DNA of 64,000 bases, taken from the NCBI GenBank assembly GCA_037178625.1, contig CM074133.1:372001-436000 (forward strand). Direction: 5' to 3'. Position numbers and translations under genes: made by a program. Source of the stretch: Skeletonema tropicum (taxonomy: Eukaryota > Bacillariophyta > Thalassiosirophyceae > Thalassiosirales > Thalassiosiraceae). This document shows positions 10,390-20,622 of this stretch, piece by piece. The notes beneath the pieces are model-generated. The model was given only the letters and a program-made list of their open reading frames with translations, searched no databases and was not told the origin of the DNA. The first letter of the stretch is position 1; every line of letters begins with the position of its first letter.

Positions 10390-10443
10390 TTGATGTACTT
10401 TTGCTGATCATAAACGAAAGTCGTACCACTGAGCCACTAGACG
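10390..10443 (-). repeat. Inverted partner of the tRNA-like arm (54 bp)
   Basis: This is the reverse complement of 10136-10189, without visible mismatch. With a 200-bp loop the two arms could form a long hairpin. The arm carries the A box only; no B box follows on its own strand, so it is a partial copy. Confidence 0.9.
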
Positions 10444-10869
10444 GTAACGACGAGTGCCATCAAGTTGGCAACCGAAACGGTGTGCATGATTTTGAAGGTT
10501 GATGACCTTGTTGTAGTAATGTGAGAAAATTATGAATGATGAGCAGGTGAATACAGACTGTTGTGTGTATGATGGAAGTGATGTTGTTATTGTGGGTGGA
10601 AATGATGGAGGGAGACGAATTTCAACAATTCTAGGAGATTTACGCGTGCAACAACAGCTCACAACGAAAGAAACACCGCTCTTTCTGCAAAGAATGGAGT
10701 TGAATAATATTAGAAGACAGCAATACTACAACATACAAACTCACCTACCTGTGCAATTTCTTAGCTTCTTGGCCAAATGCTGCAGTGTAGCCGTGTCTCC
10801 TGCACATATTCATATAAAACAGAGTTGAAGGGGGAAGGATCAATCTAACTAGATGGACCCATCGCTCGA
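10444..10869. other. Intergenic, weak frames only
   Basis: A 98-codon frame (10532-10828, ATG start) begins MNDEQVNTDCCVYDGSDVVIVGG, but it has no recognisable domain and could be chance. Nothing else stands out. Confidence 0.3.
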
Positions 10870-11359
10870 TTTATCCCCAAGTTGTCAAATCGTATCAGCC
10901 AAGAATCCCTCCCCTAACAAAACATCCATATCCTATCATTGGCCAACGAGACGAAGAGTCAATACATAGTTGGACAAACAGCACTGTTGATCAATAAGGC
11001 ACCTTCTCCTTCATAGTTTGGCATAGCGAACGCACAAGGCAATAAGTTATGATTGAGAGATAGAAATAGAAAGTTGAGCGAGTGAGCACTATCGAATGGG
11101 AGTATGTACGATACTATCGAGGCAAAGTATGGGTTAGATCGCACCCCTCTCAGCTCTCAGCTTCTTTGACGAGTGTCAGCAGCTTCTAAGTCTTAGATGT
11201 AACTATGATACCAACATCTTTCCAACAATAACACTTCTGTGTGCTCGGACCCCATGCATCCTGTCGTAAGTCATTTTCCCTCTACCTACAGGTACCTCTT
11301 CGTGGTCCATCATGGAAGCCTAGTCACAATTCTCTCTTTCTTCCCAACGTTCCTCTCTC

Positions 11360-12313
11360 CTATTCACTCATAACATCGTCTTCTTCGTCTCCCTCCTCTT
11401 CCACTTCAAACGTGTGCGATGGCAACTCGAGAAAAGGGAGCACATTATTCATTACGATTTCTGTGGGTAAGATACGATCGAGGCTTGTTGCTACATTTTC
11501 ATCTAACAAGCGACGATGCTCAGTAATGTAGTAATTGATTTCAACAATAAGTGATCTAATCCACCTTCGTATCGCCCGGGCCTTTTCTCCCGCAGTATAA
11601 GCAAGGATGTTATCATCCCACTCGCCCCAAGCAGGTGCATTGGGAAGAATCCGATTGATCCAATCATTTTCTCTATTCATATCAACTCTCCACTCCTCCA
11701 ATTGTAAAGCGGCAATAGTTTCATGTATTTCCCCTTTAATCAGATCTACGTGGATCAAACAGTCACACCCCTGGAATGTATTATCCGACGTAATAATGCC
11801 ATCTGTCAATGGTATGGTGATTCGTTCTAGAGAGCGGCAGTCCTTGAATGCTCTCTCCTCAATTCTTTCCAGTTTGTTTCCAAATCTCACGTCTACCAGG
11901 GATCTACAGCTCTCGAATGCACACTCCTTGAAGATCCTGGCGGATGGCAGGTTGATGCTCCTCAAAGATTCGCAGTCAAAGAATGCCCCTTCTCCGATTA
12001 TTCCCAGCTTGCCGCAATCAACATCCGTCAGGGATTCACATTGACAGAATGCACTTTGCTCAATAATTGTGACGCCAGGCATGATTACTCGCCTCAATGA
12101 ATGGCAGGCAAGGAATGCCTCTTCTTCAATTCGTTCGACTTTATCATGACAGATGACTTCAATGATGTTGGGATGGCATTTGAAGGCCCATCTCCGAACG
12201 ACAGTGGTGAGTTCATCCACGTAGACATGAGTTACTACATCCTCAGGAATCTCTTCGTCTTCTTCACCCCTGTAGAGGTATCTAACGAAATTATTATCGC
12301 CCACGTCCGACAT
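11360..12313 (-). CDS. BspA-like leucine-rich-repeat (LRR_5) protein
   Basis: The 317-residue protein starts at a true ATG (MSDVGDNNFVRYLYRGE). Residues 30-195 hold about seven LRR_5 units of roughly 23 residues with the pattern I-E-x-x-A-F-x-x-C-x-S-L-x-x-V/I, for example RIEEEAFLACHSLRRVIMPG. A helical C-terminus follows (IRRWIRSLIVEINYYITEHRRLL, then LPTEIVMNNVLPFLELP) and a very acidic tail. No signal peptide or membrane segment is seen, so it is probably intracellular. LRR_5 repeats usually mediate protein contacts; the partner is unknown. Two paralogues with similar flanks lie to the right (13365-14310 and 20623-22248). This is the cleanest copy and gives the reference frame for the others. 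Confidence 0.88.
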   Translation of the reverse strand: MSDVGDNNFVRYLYRGEEDEEIPEDVVTHVYVDELTTVVRRWAFKCHPNIIEVICHDKVERIEEEAFLACHSLRRVIMPGVTIIEQSAFCQCESLTDVDCGKLGIIGEGAFFDCESLRSINLPSARIFKECAFESCRSLVDVRFGNKLERIEERAFKDCRSLERITIPLTDGIITSDNTFQGCDCLIHVDLIKGEIHETIAALQLEEWRVDMNRENDWINRILPNAPAWGEWDDNILAYTAGEKARAIRRWIRSLIVEINYYITEHRRLLDENVATSLDRILPTEIVMNNVLPFLELPSHTFEVEEEGDEEDDVMSE

Positions 12314-12349
12314 TATGGAGCAGTAGCAGCAATAACATCACCGCCGCTC

Positions 12350-13034
12350 TAGCTTTAGCATGCCCAATTACTTCTGATTATTGTAGCTGGTTTATTTTAA
12401 TTGAAAGACTTACATATCTTCGTCTACGTACGTATTGTGAGGAGATACCTGTAAGCGAGATTACCGTGCTTATGGTACATTTTTATTTTATCTACACTTG
12501 AAAGAATCATCCGCTTGCTTGTTGCTTGGCTAGCTTTGCCGTTATTCCTTGCAGGCGTTCCTCTCGCTGTGCACTGACAAATGGCAAGCAGGATCAGATA
12601 AGTACCAATGTGGATGTGGTTGTGATCGTGACCGTGACCTGGCATGCTTCTGCTTGCGCAGCCCAGAGCTGTCCGATCTGCTTTTTGCCTTTGCCTTTGC
12701 CTTTCGATACTTAATTAAGTAAACATAAGATGTTCACGTCCTATGCTGCTGCAAATTGACTTGTAATGGGTGTTACCTCGCCAATAGACTACGAAGTTAA
12801 ACGGGTCGTTGAAGCAGTTATTCTCATTCTGTCGACATCGACATTGACATATCGAAATCCCTTTGTATTGTATTTAATTTGACATATCGAAATCCTCTAC
12901 ACCGACAATACAGGCAGAAATTCATGCAAATCTGAAGATGAAGAGCAGAAATGATCCGGCTGCACTGGTAGAAATGGGATTAATCCATTACTATGAGAGT
13001 ATGACAAGGCGATTCAACATTGGACAATGGCTTC
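12350..13034. other. Between LRR paralogues; shared 5' flank and simple repeats
   Basis: The part at 12416-12490 resembles 14414-14490, upstream of the next LRR copy; both contain GAGATTACCGTGCTT or GATTACCGTGCTTAATGGTA type blocks. A (TTTGCC)n run lies near 12680. The motif GACATATCGAAATCC appears twice, at about 12846 and 12881. No gene is evident. Confidence 0.5.
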
Positions 13035-13364
13035 TGGACTGGGAGAACGGCGATAAGTTATGATTGAGAGATAGAAAGTTGAGCGAGTGAGCACTATCGA
13101 ATGGGAGTATTTACTATCGAGGCAAAGTATCGAATCGATCGCACCCTTCTCAGCTCAAGTTTCTTTGATGAGTACAGCAACCTCTAAGTCTTAGTTGTAA
13201 CTATGATACCAACATCTTTCCAACAATAACACGTCTTTGTGCTCGGACCCCCCATCCTGTCCCGCAAGGAAGGCGTTAGTCATTTCCCTCTACCTCTTCG
13301 TGGTCTATCATGGAAGCAATCATCAACTAGTCACAATTCTCTCTCTTCCCAACGTTCCTCTCTC

Positions 13365-14310
13365 CTATTCACTCATAACATCATCTTCTTCGTCTCCCTC
13401 CTCTTCCAGTTCAAACGTGTGCGATGGCAACTCGAGAAAAGGGATCACATTATTAATCACAATTTCTGCGGGTAGGATAAGCTCGAGAGTTGTTGCTACA
13501 TCCTCATCTAACAAGCGACGATGCTCAGTAATGTAGTAATTGATTTCAACAATAAGTGATCTAATCCACCTTCGTATCGCCTCAGCCTTCTCCCCCAAAT
13601 TACCGCCGTATTCGTCACCCCAGCCAGCATCTGTATCGGGAAGAATCTCATTGATTGAATCAATTTCTTCATTCATATCAATTCTCCATTCCTCGAAGTG
13701 TAAAGCGGCGATAGTTTCGTGCAGGTCTCCTTCAACCAGATCAACGTGCTCCAAATTACCACATCCCTGGAATACACCATCATCGATAATCAAGCCACGC
13801 TTCAATGGGATGGTGATTCGTTTCAGAGAGGGGCAGTATAACTGAATGCCCCCTTCTCAATTCTGTCCAGATTGCTACCAAACTTCACATCTGTCAGGGC
13901 TTCACAGCTCTCTAATGCACTCTCCTTCACGATCCCGGCGGATGGCAGATTGATGATCCTTAAAGATGTGCAGTATAGTAAACGAATGCCCCATCGCCAA
14001 CAATTTCCAGCTTGCTACAATCAACCTCCGTCAGGGCGTAACAACCAGCGAATGCCTCCTCTTCTACAATTGTAACGCCCGGCATGATTACTCGCTTCAA
14101 GAGAGCGCAGTCAACGAATGCATGTTGTTCAATCCGTTCAACTTTATCGTGACAGATGACTTCAACGACTTCTCTATACCTCCAGAATGCCTCACGAATA
14201 ATTGTGACGTCTTCGTGTACGGTGATATGAGTTGCACCGAAAGGAATATGCTCGCCGTCCTCACCCGTGTAGAGGTATCTAACGAAATTATTATCGCCCT
14301 CGTCCGACAT
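13365..14310 (-). pseudogene. Frameshifted BspA-like LRR gene
   Basis: This is a paralogue of the 11360-12313 gene. It reads MSDEGDNNFVRYLYTGEDGEHIP from the ATG at 14310. The frame breaks near 13971-13980 and again near 13835-13842, and is open again to 13365. At both breaks the LRR pattern A-F-x-x-C is split by extra bases. The coding strand shows TATACTGC at each site: five extra bases at the first, two at the second. With these discounted the gene would be about 312 residues, close to the 317 of its neighbour. The C-terminal half is well kept, so the damage is recent or is a sequence error. As it stands it encodes only a 116-residue N-terminal piece. Confidence 0.8.
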
Positions 14311-14903
14311 TATGGAGCAGTAGCAGCAATAACATTACATCACCGCCGCTAGCTCTGCCGCCATGGTTTTATGGTGAACGAAGGGTGAAGACTGAAGACT
14401 GAAGACTTAAGACTTATTTTCGTCTACGTATCTTGAGAAGATACCTGTAAGCCAGATTACCGTGCTTAATGGTACATCATTTTTATCTTAAAGCTATGTA
14501 GGTTGATCAAGGTCGAAGGAAGGAAAATAATGAAGAGGACTTTGCTCGGCTCTCTGACTCTCTGAGCACATCAGGCTGCCGATGCCGTAGATGCATCTTG
14601 ACGCCGCAATATTGTAGTTGTATATGCTTTAATTGGCCATCACACAAAGGTGAATTCTTGTGTCTTACGAACAGCATACTAATAGCAAGGTTGATCCTTG
14701 CAACGTGGATTCATTTGTGACATCATATCAATGAAAGGTAATCGGACGACACATCATTGGCGCAGCAAATCTGATTTCACTATCTAAATCTCAAGAGACG
14801 AAGACCAACGACTCACACCAGCCGCATGCATCCATCCATCATTGTGCCACGTGGTATTTTTGTCAGTTGTTAGTTTCTTCCATCTTCCACTAAAGCAGAG
14901 GGA

Positions 14904-15122
14904 ATGGTGAATGAACTTCGAGCGTTGGAGGCCCTGCACTTGTCCCTTGGGCAAGCCATGGAACGGTGTGAAAATAACTCTCTCATACGCAGTAGCAGTA
15001 GTGGTAACGAAGAACGACTCTACACAGCTGCAGAGGATAATTATTGTGCCATTTTGATCAGGCCCGAGATACAAAATACCTCCTTCTACAAAAAAGCTGC
15101 AGAATGTATACGTCTCGTGTAA
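14904..15122 (+). CDS. Small hypothetical protein (72 aa), copy 1
   Basis: The frame opens at an ATG and reads MVNELRALEALHLSLGQAMERC, then a Ser-rich turn and AAEDNYCAILIRPEIQN, ending KKAAECIRLV. The start looks like an amphipathic helix and the mix of residues is protein-like, but no family is recognised. An identical frame lies at 17214-17432 in the duplicated unit. It could be a fragment of a larger lost gene. Confidence 0.3.
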   Translation: MVNELRALEALHLSLGQAMERCENNSLIRSSSSGNEERLYTAAEDNYCAILIRPEIQNTSFYKKAAECIRLV

Positions 15123-15713
15123 TAGCAGCTACGAATGTGCGTTTGGCTTTCATTTGCTGTCGCATGATAAATATATGTAAAGTAGATACTTACTTAAGTA
15201 AGACCAAGACTTCTTTTCTCGTACCAACTTGAACTTCATTATCACTCGGTACTCGAATTGTCCACCAAAATCGCTCACAAAAAATCAACGACCGAACCGC
15301 ATCTCTTCTGCCGTTAATTCAATCATGCCGACCAAAAGCTCTCAAAGCTTTCATTCAATCATGCCGACAGACGGCATCATGAAGAGCTCTCACAGCCATT
15401 CATTCAATCATGGATGGCAAATTGCTGTCTCAAGCCACTTGCCGCTGCTTGCAGAGCTCATAATTTTTCATCAAGCAAACTGTCAACATCATTCACTACC
15501 AAACCACCATGTCGGCCGATTCTCCGCTCTTCGCTCGCCGGCCGCTTGCTATACTACCGCCGCCTCCCAACAGCGTTCACCCGCAAGCATCGCCGCCGCC
15601 TTGACGCAGGCTCCGCCGCTAACGACTGCAGCCGATGACCGATGATTACAGGTGAGTTACAACCGATTCATGATCCCCTGTCCGGTTTTAATGGCTGATC
15701 GAGCAACAACTTC

Positions 15714-15892
15714 AGCGCCGAGGAAAGCCGGCGCTATACAAATTGGCCCAGAACCGTGGAAGCCGGTGCTATACAAATTGGCCCAGCACCGTGGAAGCCG
15801 GTGCTTTACAAATTGGCCCAGGGCTCAGTCCCAGCACCGAGGCAAAGCCGGTGCTATACAAATAAGGCCCATCGCCGAGGAATGCCGGCGAT
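15714..15892 (+). repeat. Five tandem hairpins with compensatory stem changes, copy 1
   Basis: Five units each have a 7-bp stem, a 7-9 base purine-rich loop (TGGAAGC, AGGAAAGC, AGGCAAAGC, AGGAATGC) and a linker close to TACAAATTGGCCC. Stems are AGCGCCG/CGGCGCT (15714-15735), AGAACCG/CGGTGCT with one mismatch (15750-15770), AGCACCG/CGGTGCT (15785-15805 and 15833-15855) and ATCGCCG/CGGCGAT (15871-15892). Where the left arm changes, the right arm changes to keep pairing. This points to a folded RNA or DNA structure. Its function is unknown. Confidence 0.8.
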
Positions 15893-17213
15893 TAATTAAA
15901 TTGGCCCTGCTTTTCTTTACGCCTTCGGGTGTACTCGATTTGGGGTTCCGAGAGAGATAGTAACGGTTGGTTTCCAAGGTTGGTCACGGCGGCCTTCGGA
16001 GGTGCTGAGAGGCTTAAACAGAGTGTCCGTCCTCCTCAGGGAAAGATTGGCACAGTTCCTTTAGGGTTTGCTAGACCATAAATCCGTCGCTAAACTACCG
16101 TTCGATCTCGATGAAAAGCATCTCCACCAACATTTTTAAATCTTTGTTTTGTTTGTCTGATGTCTCTTTGTACCAACTCTCTCTAATGAATCTTTGTTTT
16201 GTTTCCTATCTCTAAAAACAGTGCTTTGTAGTTCATATAGAGGCACTCTCTTCGCAAGGCGTATCGCAAGCTACACCGCCAGCGTCCATACATCCACCGC
16301 AACTCGGACCAAGCAGAGACTCTTGACGGAAGGCCTTCACTAGCGAGGAACAAATACGGCAAGTTTAGTTTGAGCAGTCGAGCAGGGCCTTCTCTCAAGT
16401 TGCGACCATCGCCGTCGCGTGTCTTATGGCACATTATTTGCCGCCTCTCTCTCTAGAGATGGAGAGACGGGATGATTGGGAATTGGCGTTTTCGTCTTCA
16501 TAGGTCGTAGGAATGAGTCTTTAGATAATGTGTCTCATGTTTGTCAGATGTAAATAATAAGTTCAATTCCACTGCTAGCTTGATCTTATGCTATCCCTCT
16601 TGAGATCCACTCAACAAGTGTGTACGTCACGCTCAGTTCCAATAAACATCACTCGATCATATCGTCCTCGTCTCTACTTGTTGCTTTCATTGAGTATCGA
16701 GAGTGCAGGTGCAGATTGAGTGCAGAGCTGAGTGCGATAGTATTGAAACTTCCCTCCGACAAAAATGACACACATGACTTCGCCAATGCATTTACATCGT
16801 ATAATTGAGAGCCGAACGTAGGTCGAAGGAAGGAAAATAATGAAGAGGACTTTGCTCGGCTCTCTGACTCTCTGAGCACATCAGGCTGCCGATGCCGTAG
16901 ATGCATCTTGACGCCGCAATATTGTAGTTGTATATGCTTTAATTGGCCATCACACAAAGGTGAATTCTTGTGTCTTACGAACAGCATACTAATAGCAAGG
17001 TTGATCCTTGCAACGTGGATTCATTTGTGACATCATATCAATGAAAGGTAATCGGACGACACATCATTGGCGCAGCAAATCTGATTTCACTATCTAAATC
17101 TCAAGAGACGAAGACCAACGACTCACACCAGCCGCATGCATCCATCCATCATTGTGCCACGTGGTATTTTTGTCAGTTGTTAGTTTCTTCCATCTTCCAC
17201 TAAAGCAGAGGGA

Positions 17214-17432
17214 ATGGTGAATGAACTTCGAGCGTTGGAGGCCCTGCACTTGTCCCTTGGGCAAGCCATGGAACGGTGTGAAAATAACTCTCTCATACGC
17301 AGTAGCAGTAGTGGTAACGAAGAACGACTCTACACAGCTGCAGAGGATAATTATTGTGCCATTTTGATCAGGCCCGAGATACAAAATACCTCCTTCTACA
17401 AAAAAGCTGCAGAATGTATACGTCTCGTGTAA
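17214..17432 (+). CDS. Small hypothetical protein (72 aa), copy 2
   Basis: This is identical to the frame at 14904-15122, carried by the second 2310-bp unit. See that entry for content. No independent evidence of function exists. Confidence 0.28.
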   Translation: MVNELRALEALHLSLGQAMERCENNSLIRSSSSGNEERLYTAAEDNYCAILIRPEIQNTSFYKKAAECIRLV

Positions 17433-18023
17433 TAGCAGCTACGAATGTGCGTTTGGCTTTCATTTGCTGTCGCATGATAAATATATGTAAAGTAGATACT
17501 TACTTAAGTAAGACCAAGACTTCTTTTCTCGTACCAACTTGAACTTCATTATCACTCGGTACTCGAATTGTCCACCAAAATCGCTCACAAAAAATCAACG
17601 ACCGAACCGCATCTCTTCTGCCGTTAATTCAATCATGCCGACCAAAAGCTCTCAAAGCTTTCATTCAATCATGCCGACAGACGGCATCATGAAGAGCTCT
17701 CACAGCCATTCATTCAATCATGGATGGCAAATTGCTGTCTCAAGCCACTTGCCGCTGCTTGCAGAGCTCATAATTTTTCATCAAGCAAACTGTCAACATC
17801 ATTCACTACCAAACCACCATGTCGGCCGATTCTCCGCTCTTCGCTCGCCGGCCGCTTGCTATACTACCGCCGCCTCCCAACAGCGTTCACCCGCAAGCAT
17901 CGCCGCCGCCTTGACGCAGGCTCCGCCGCTAACGACTGCAGCCGATGACCGATGATTACAGGTGAGTTACAACCGATTCATGATCCCCTGTCCGGTTTTA
18001 ATGGCTGATCGAGCAACAACTTC

Positions 18024-18202
18024 AGCGCCGAGGAAAGCCGGCGCTATACAAATTGGCCCAGAACCGTGGAAGCCGGTGCTATACAAATTGGCCCAGCACC
18101 GTGGAAGCCGGTGCTTTACAAATTGGCCCAGGGCTCAGTCCCAGCACCGAGGCAAAGCCGGTGCTATACAAATAAGGCCCATCGCCGAGGAATGCCGGCG
18201 AT
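18024..18202 (+). repeat. Five tandem hairpins, copy 2
   Basis: The same five hairpins as at 15714-15892, shifted by 2310 bp within the second tandem unit. The two blocks look identical. Confidence 0.8.
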
Positions 18203-19130
18203 TAATTAAATTGGCCCTGCTTTTCTTTACGCCTTCGGGTGTACTCGATTTGGGGTTCCGAGAGAGATAGTAACGGTTGGTTTCCAAGGTTGGTCACGGC
18301 GGCCTTCGGAGGTGCTGAGAGGCTTAAACAGAGTGTCCGTCCTCCTCAGGGAAAGATTGGCACAGTTCCTTTAGGGTTTGCTAGACCATAAATCCGTCGC
18401 TAAACTACCGTTCGATCTCGATGAAAAGCATCTCCACCAACATTTTTAAATCTTTGTTTTGTTTGTCTGATGTCTCTTTGTACCAACTCTCTCTAATGAA
18501 TCTTTGTTTTGTTTCCTATCTCTAAAAACAGTGCTTTGTAGTTCATATAGAGGCACTCTCTTCGCAAGGCGTATCGCAAGCTACACCGCCAGCGTCCATA
18601 CATCCACCGCAACTCGGACCAAGCAGAGACTCTTGACGGAAGGCCTTCACTAGCGAGGAACAAATACGGCAAGTTTAGTTTGAGCAGTCGAGCAGGGCCT
18701 TCTCTCAAGTTGCGACCATCGCCGTCGCGTGTCTTATGGCACATTATTTGCCGCCTCTCTCTCTAGAGATGGAGAGACGGGATGATTGGGAATTGGCGTT
18801 TTCGTCTTCATAGGTCGTAGGAATGAGTCTTTAGATAATGTGTCTCATGTTTGTCAGATGTAAATAATAAGTTCAATTCCACTGCTAGCTTGATCTTATG
18901 CTATCCCTCTTGAGATCCACTCAACAAGTGTGTACGTCACGCTCAGTTCCAATAAACATCACTCGATCATATCGTCCTCGTCTCTACTTGTTGCTTTCAT
19001 TGAGTATCGAGAGTGCAGGTGCAGATTGAGTGCAGAGCTGAGTGCGATAGTATTGAAACTTCCCTCCGACAAAAATGACACACATGACTTCGCCAATGCA
19101 TTTACATCGTATAATTGAGAGCCGAACGTC

Positions 19131-19714
19131 ATTTGAATGTCTTCATCAGGCTGCCGATGCCGTAGATGCATTAAAAAGTCCACAGAGAGAGGCAGCATAT
19201 GAAACGATAAAGATGCACGATGAATTCCAGTGAGCATGATTTGCCGCCTTGAAGTGTTGAGATGTAGATGCATTTGCTACGCACGTAGATCTGATTGAAG
19301 TAGTATCGTCCGTACAATTTAGTAATGAATTGAGGGACTCATCGTGGCAAATAATGTAGGGTGATGACTTGGAGTGTGGGCCAATGTCTTCTCTATAGCT
19401 TTGAGTTTGAGTCCGGCTGAGCTGTTTGCATATAGTCGGTCATAAGTAAACTTCAACCTTGGCCTTGGTAGTACTTTTCAGCATCGAATAGATTGTTTTG
19501 CTATAAATAAATACAATGATCTTATGGATGTCATTTCTTCGTATGATAGGAGGTGATATTTGAAGTATTGTATGGAAGTGATCATGCCCGGGTTCAATAC
19601 GATTCTGCGTGTGCTGTCGATGAGGTGGATACAGCGGTATCATCGCGTGGTCAGCAGTGCTTCAACCCCAGGTCAGTCCATACCTCCTAGCACTTTGTGG
19701 GAAGTGGGTAGCAT
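19131..19714. other. Intergenic, no intact gene
   Basis: Apart from the 27-bp echo of the preceding tandem unit near 19145, this region shows only short frames. The part from about 19585 may belong to the retroelement remnant that follows, since a frame with PGQSIPPSTLWEVGSMWMWEDL leads into it. Confidence 0.4.
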
Positions 19715-20076
19715 GTGGATGTGGGAAGATCTTATCTTGAACTGACAGGGAGCTTCGAGTTCTTCGTGGCGACTATTATTGATTGGTCACTGGTATGCGT
19801 GGCGGATGGATCCTCTATCAAGGAGATGTACCCACATATCTGTTCAGTGTTCAAAGAGGCGAGGCCGTCTCATTGGCAAGTTCTCAGACAAAAAGCTTGC
19901 AGCTTGTATTGGCTATTCATCTCATTTTATTAGCGGTGAACAAGCAAACTCCGACACTTTCTGGATCTACCCAGATCTATTCTGATTGCTCGCTCGGGGG
20001 CTCTCCGCAATGTTGAAAACTGGCCTCCACATCGCATTTCATCAAGCTGCCGTGATTCAGATATACTCAAAGCTTT
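19715..20076 (+). pseudogene. Decayed retroelement fragment, RNase H-like
   Basis: One frame reads GSFEFFVATIIDWSLVCVADGSSIKEMYPHICSVF, with the Asp-Gly-Ser strand expected at the start of an RNase H fold. After a frame change, another reads AIHLILLAVNK then SGSTQIYSDCS, fitting the later Asp-containing strand. A third frame change gives LPPHRI/WPPHRISSSC-like sequence up to about 20076. At least two frameshifts and missing sequence make it non-functional. The RNase H reading rests on motif order only. Confidence 0.5.
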
Positions 20077-20104
20077 GACCTTTTTTTATTCTTACCATTC
20101 CCAA

Positions 20105-20622
20105 GTTGATCGTCAAATCGTATCAGCCAAGAATCCCTCCCCTATCAAATCATCCATATCTCATCATCGTCCAATCGGATAAAGGAGTCAGTAGTTGGTA
20201 GTTGGACAGCACCATAGTAGCAGCACTATTGATCAATATAACGCACCTTGCATTGCCATCGTACAAGGGTGGTGAGTCATGATGATTCAGAGGTAGTAAG
20301 CAACCACTATCGAAATCGAATGGAACTAGTACTATATCGAGGCAAAGTATCGATCGGATCGGATCGCACCCCTCTAAGCTTCTTACATAAGTACATCAAC
20401 TTTTAAGTCGTCTTAGTAGTTGTAATTATGATACCAGCATCTTTCCAACAATAACACATCTTTGTTCTCGGACCTCCCATCCCCCATCCTGTCCCGCAAG
20501 GAAGGTGTTAGTCATTTATTTCCCCTCTACCTACAGGTACCTCTTCGTGGTCCATCATGGAAGCAATCATCAACTAGTCACAATTCTCTCTATCAATATT
20601 CCTTCTATTCACTTTCATTATC
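20105..20622 (-). repeat. 3' flank shared by the three LRR paralogues
   Basis: This resembles 10875-11340 and 13040-13364, downstream of the other two LRR genes. Shared blocks include AAATCGTATCAGCCAAGAAT, CTATCGAGGCAAAGTAT, ACTATGATACCAACATC/TTATGATACCAGCATC and TTTCCAACAATAACAC. The paralogues were therefore copied with at least 400 bp of 3' sequence. Confidence 0.8.

Larger units (their letters stand above)
14511..16820 (+). repeat. 2310-bp tandem duplication, unit 1
   Basis: This segment is followed directly by a second copy at 16821-19130. All landmarks recur at exactly +2310, and I see no difference. The unit starts GGTCGAAGGAAGG and ends GAGCCGAACGT. It contains a small ATG frame, a consensus-like splice donor (CAG|GTGAGT at about 15650) and a block of tandem hairpins (15714-15892). 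No clear protein gene is seen in either strand. Confidence 0.97.
16821..19130 (+). repeat. 2310-bp tandem duplication, unit 2
   Basis: This is the second copy of 14511-16820. After its end, a further fragment (about 19143-19171, CATCAGGCTGCCGATGCC then GTAGATGCAT) repeats a bit of the unit start, so the array was once longer or rearranged. The sequence identity between units implies a very recent event or an assembly duplication. Confidence 0.97.

Noticed and set aside
10532..10828. 98-codon frame MNDEQVNTDCC...
   Set aside because: It has no domain, no duplicate and no supporting context; its length is within chance for this composition.
15229..15645. 138-codon plus-strand frame in the 2310-bp unit
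   Set aside because: It has no ATG at its start, a His/Ser-rich mix without domain character, and overlaps another open frame of equal quality.
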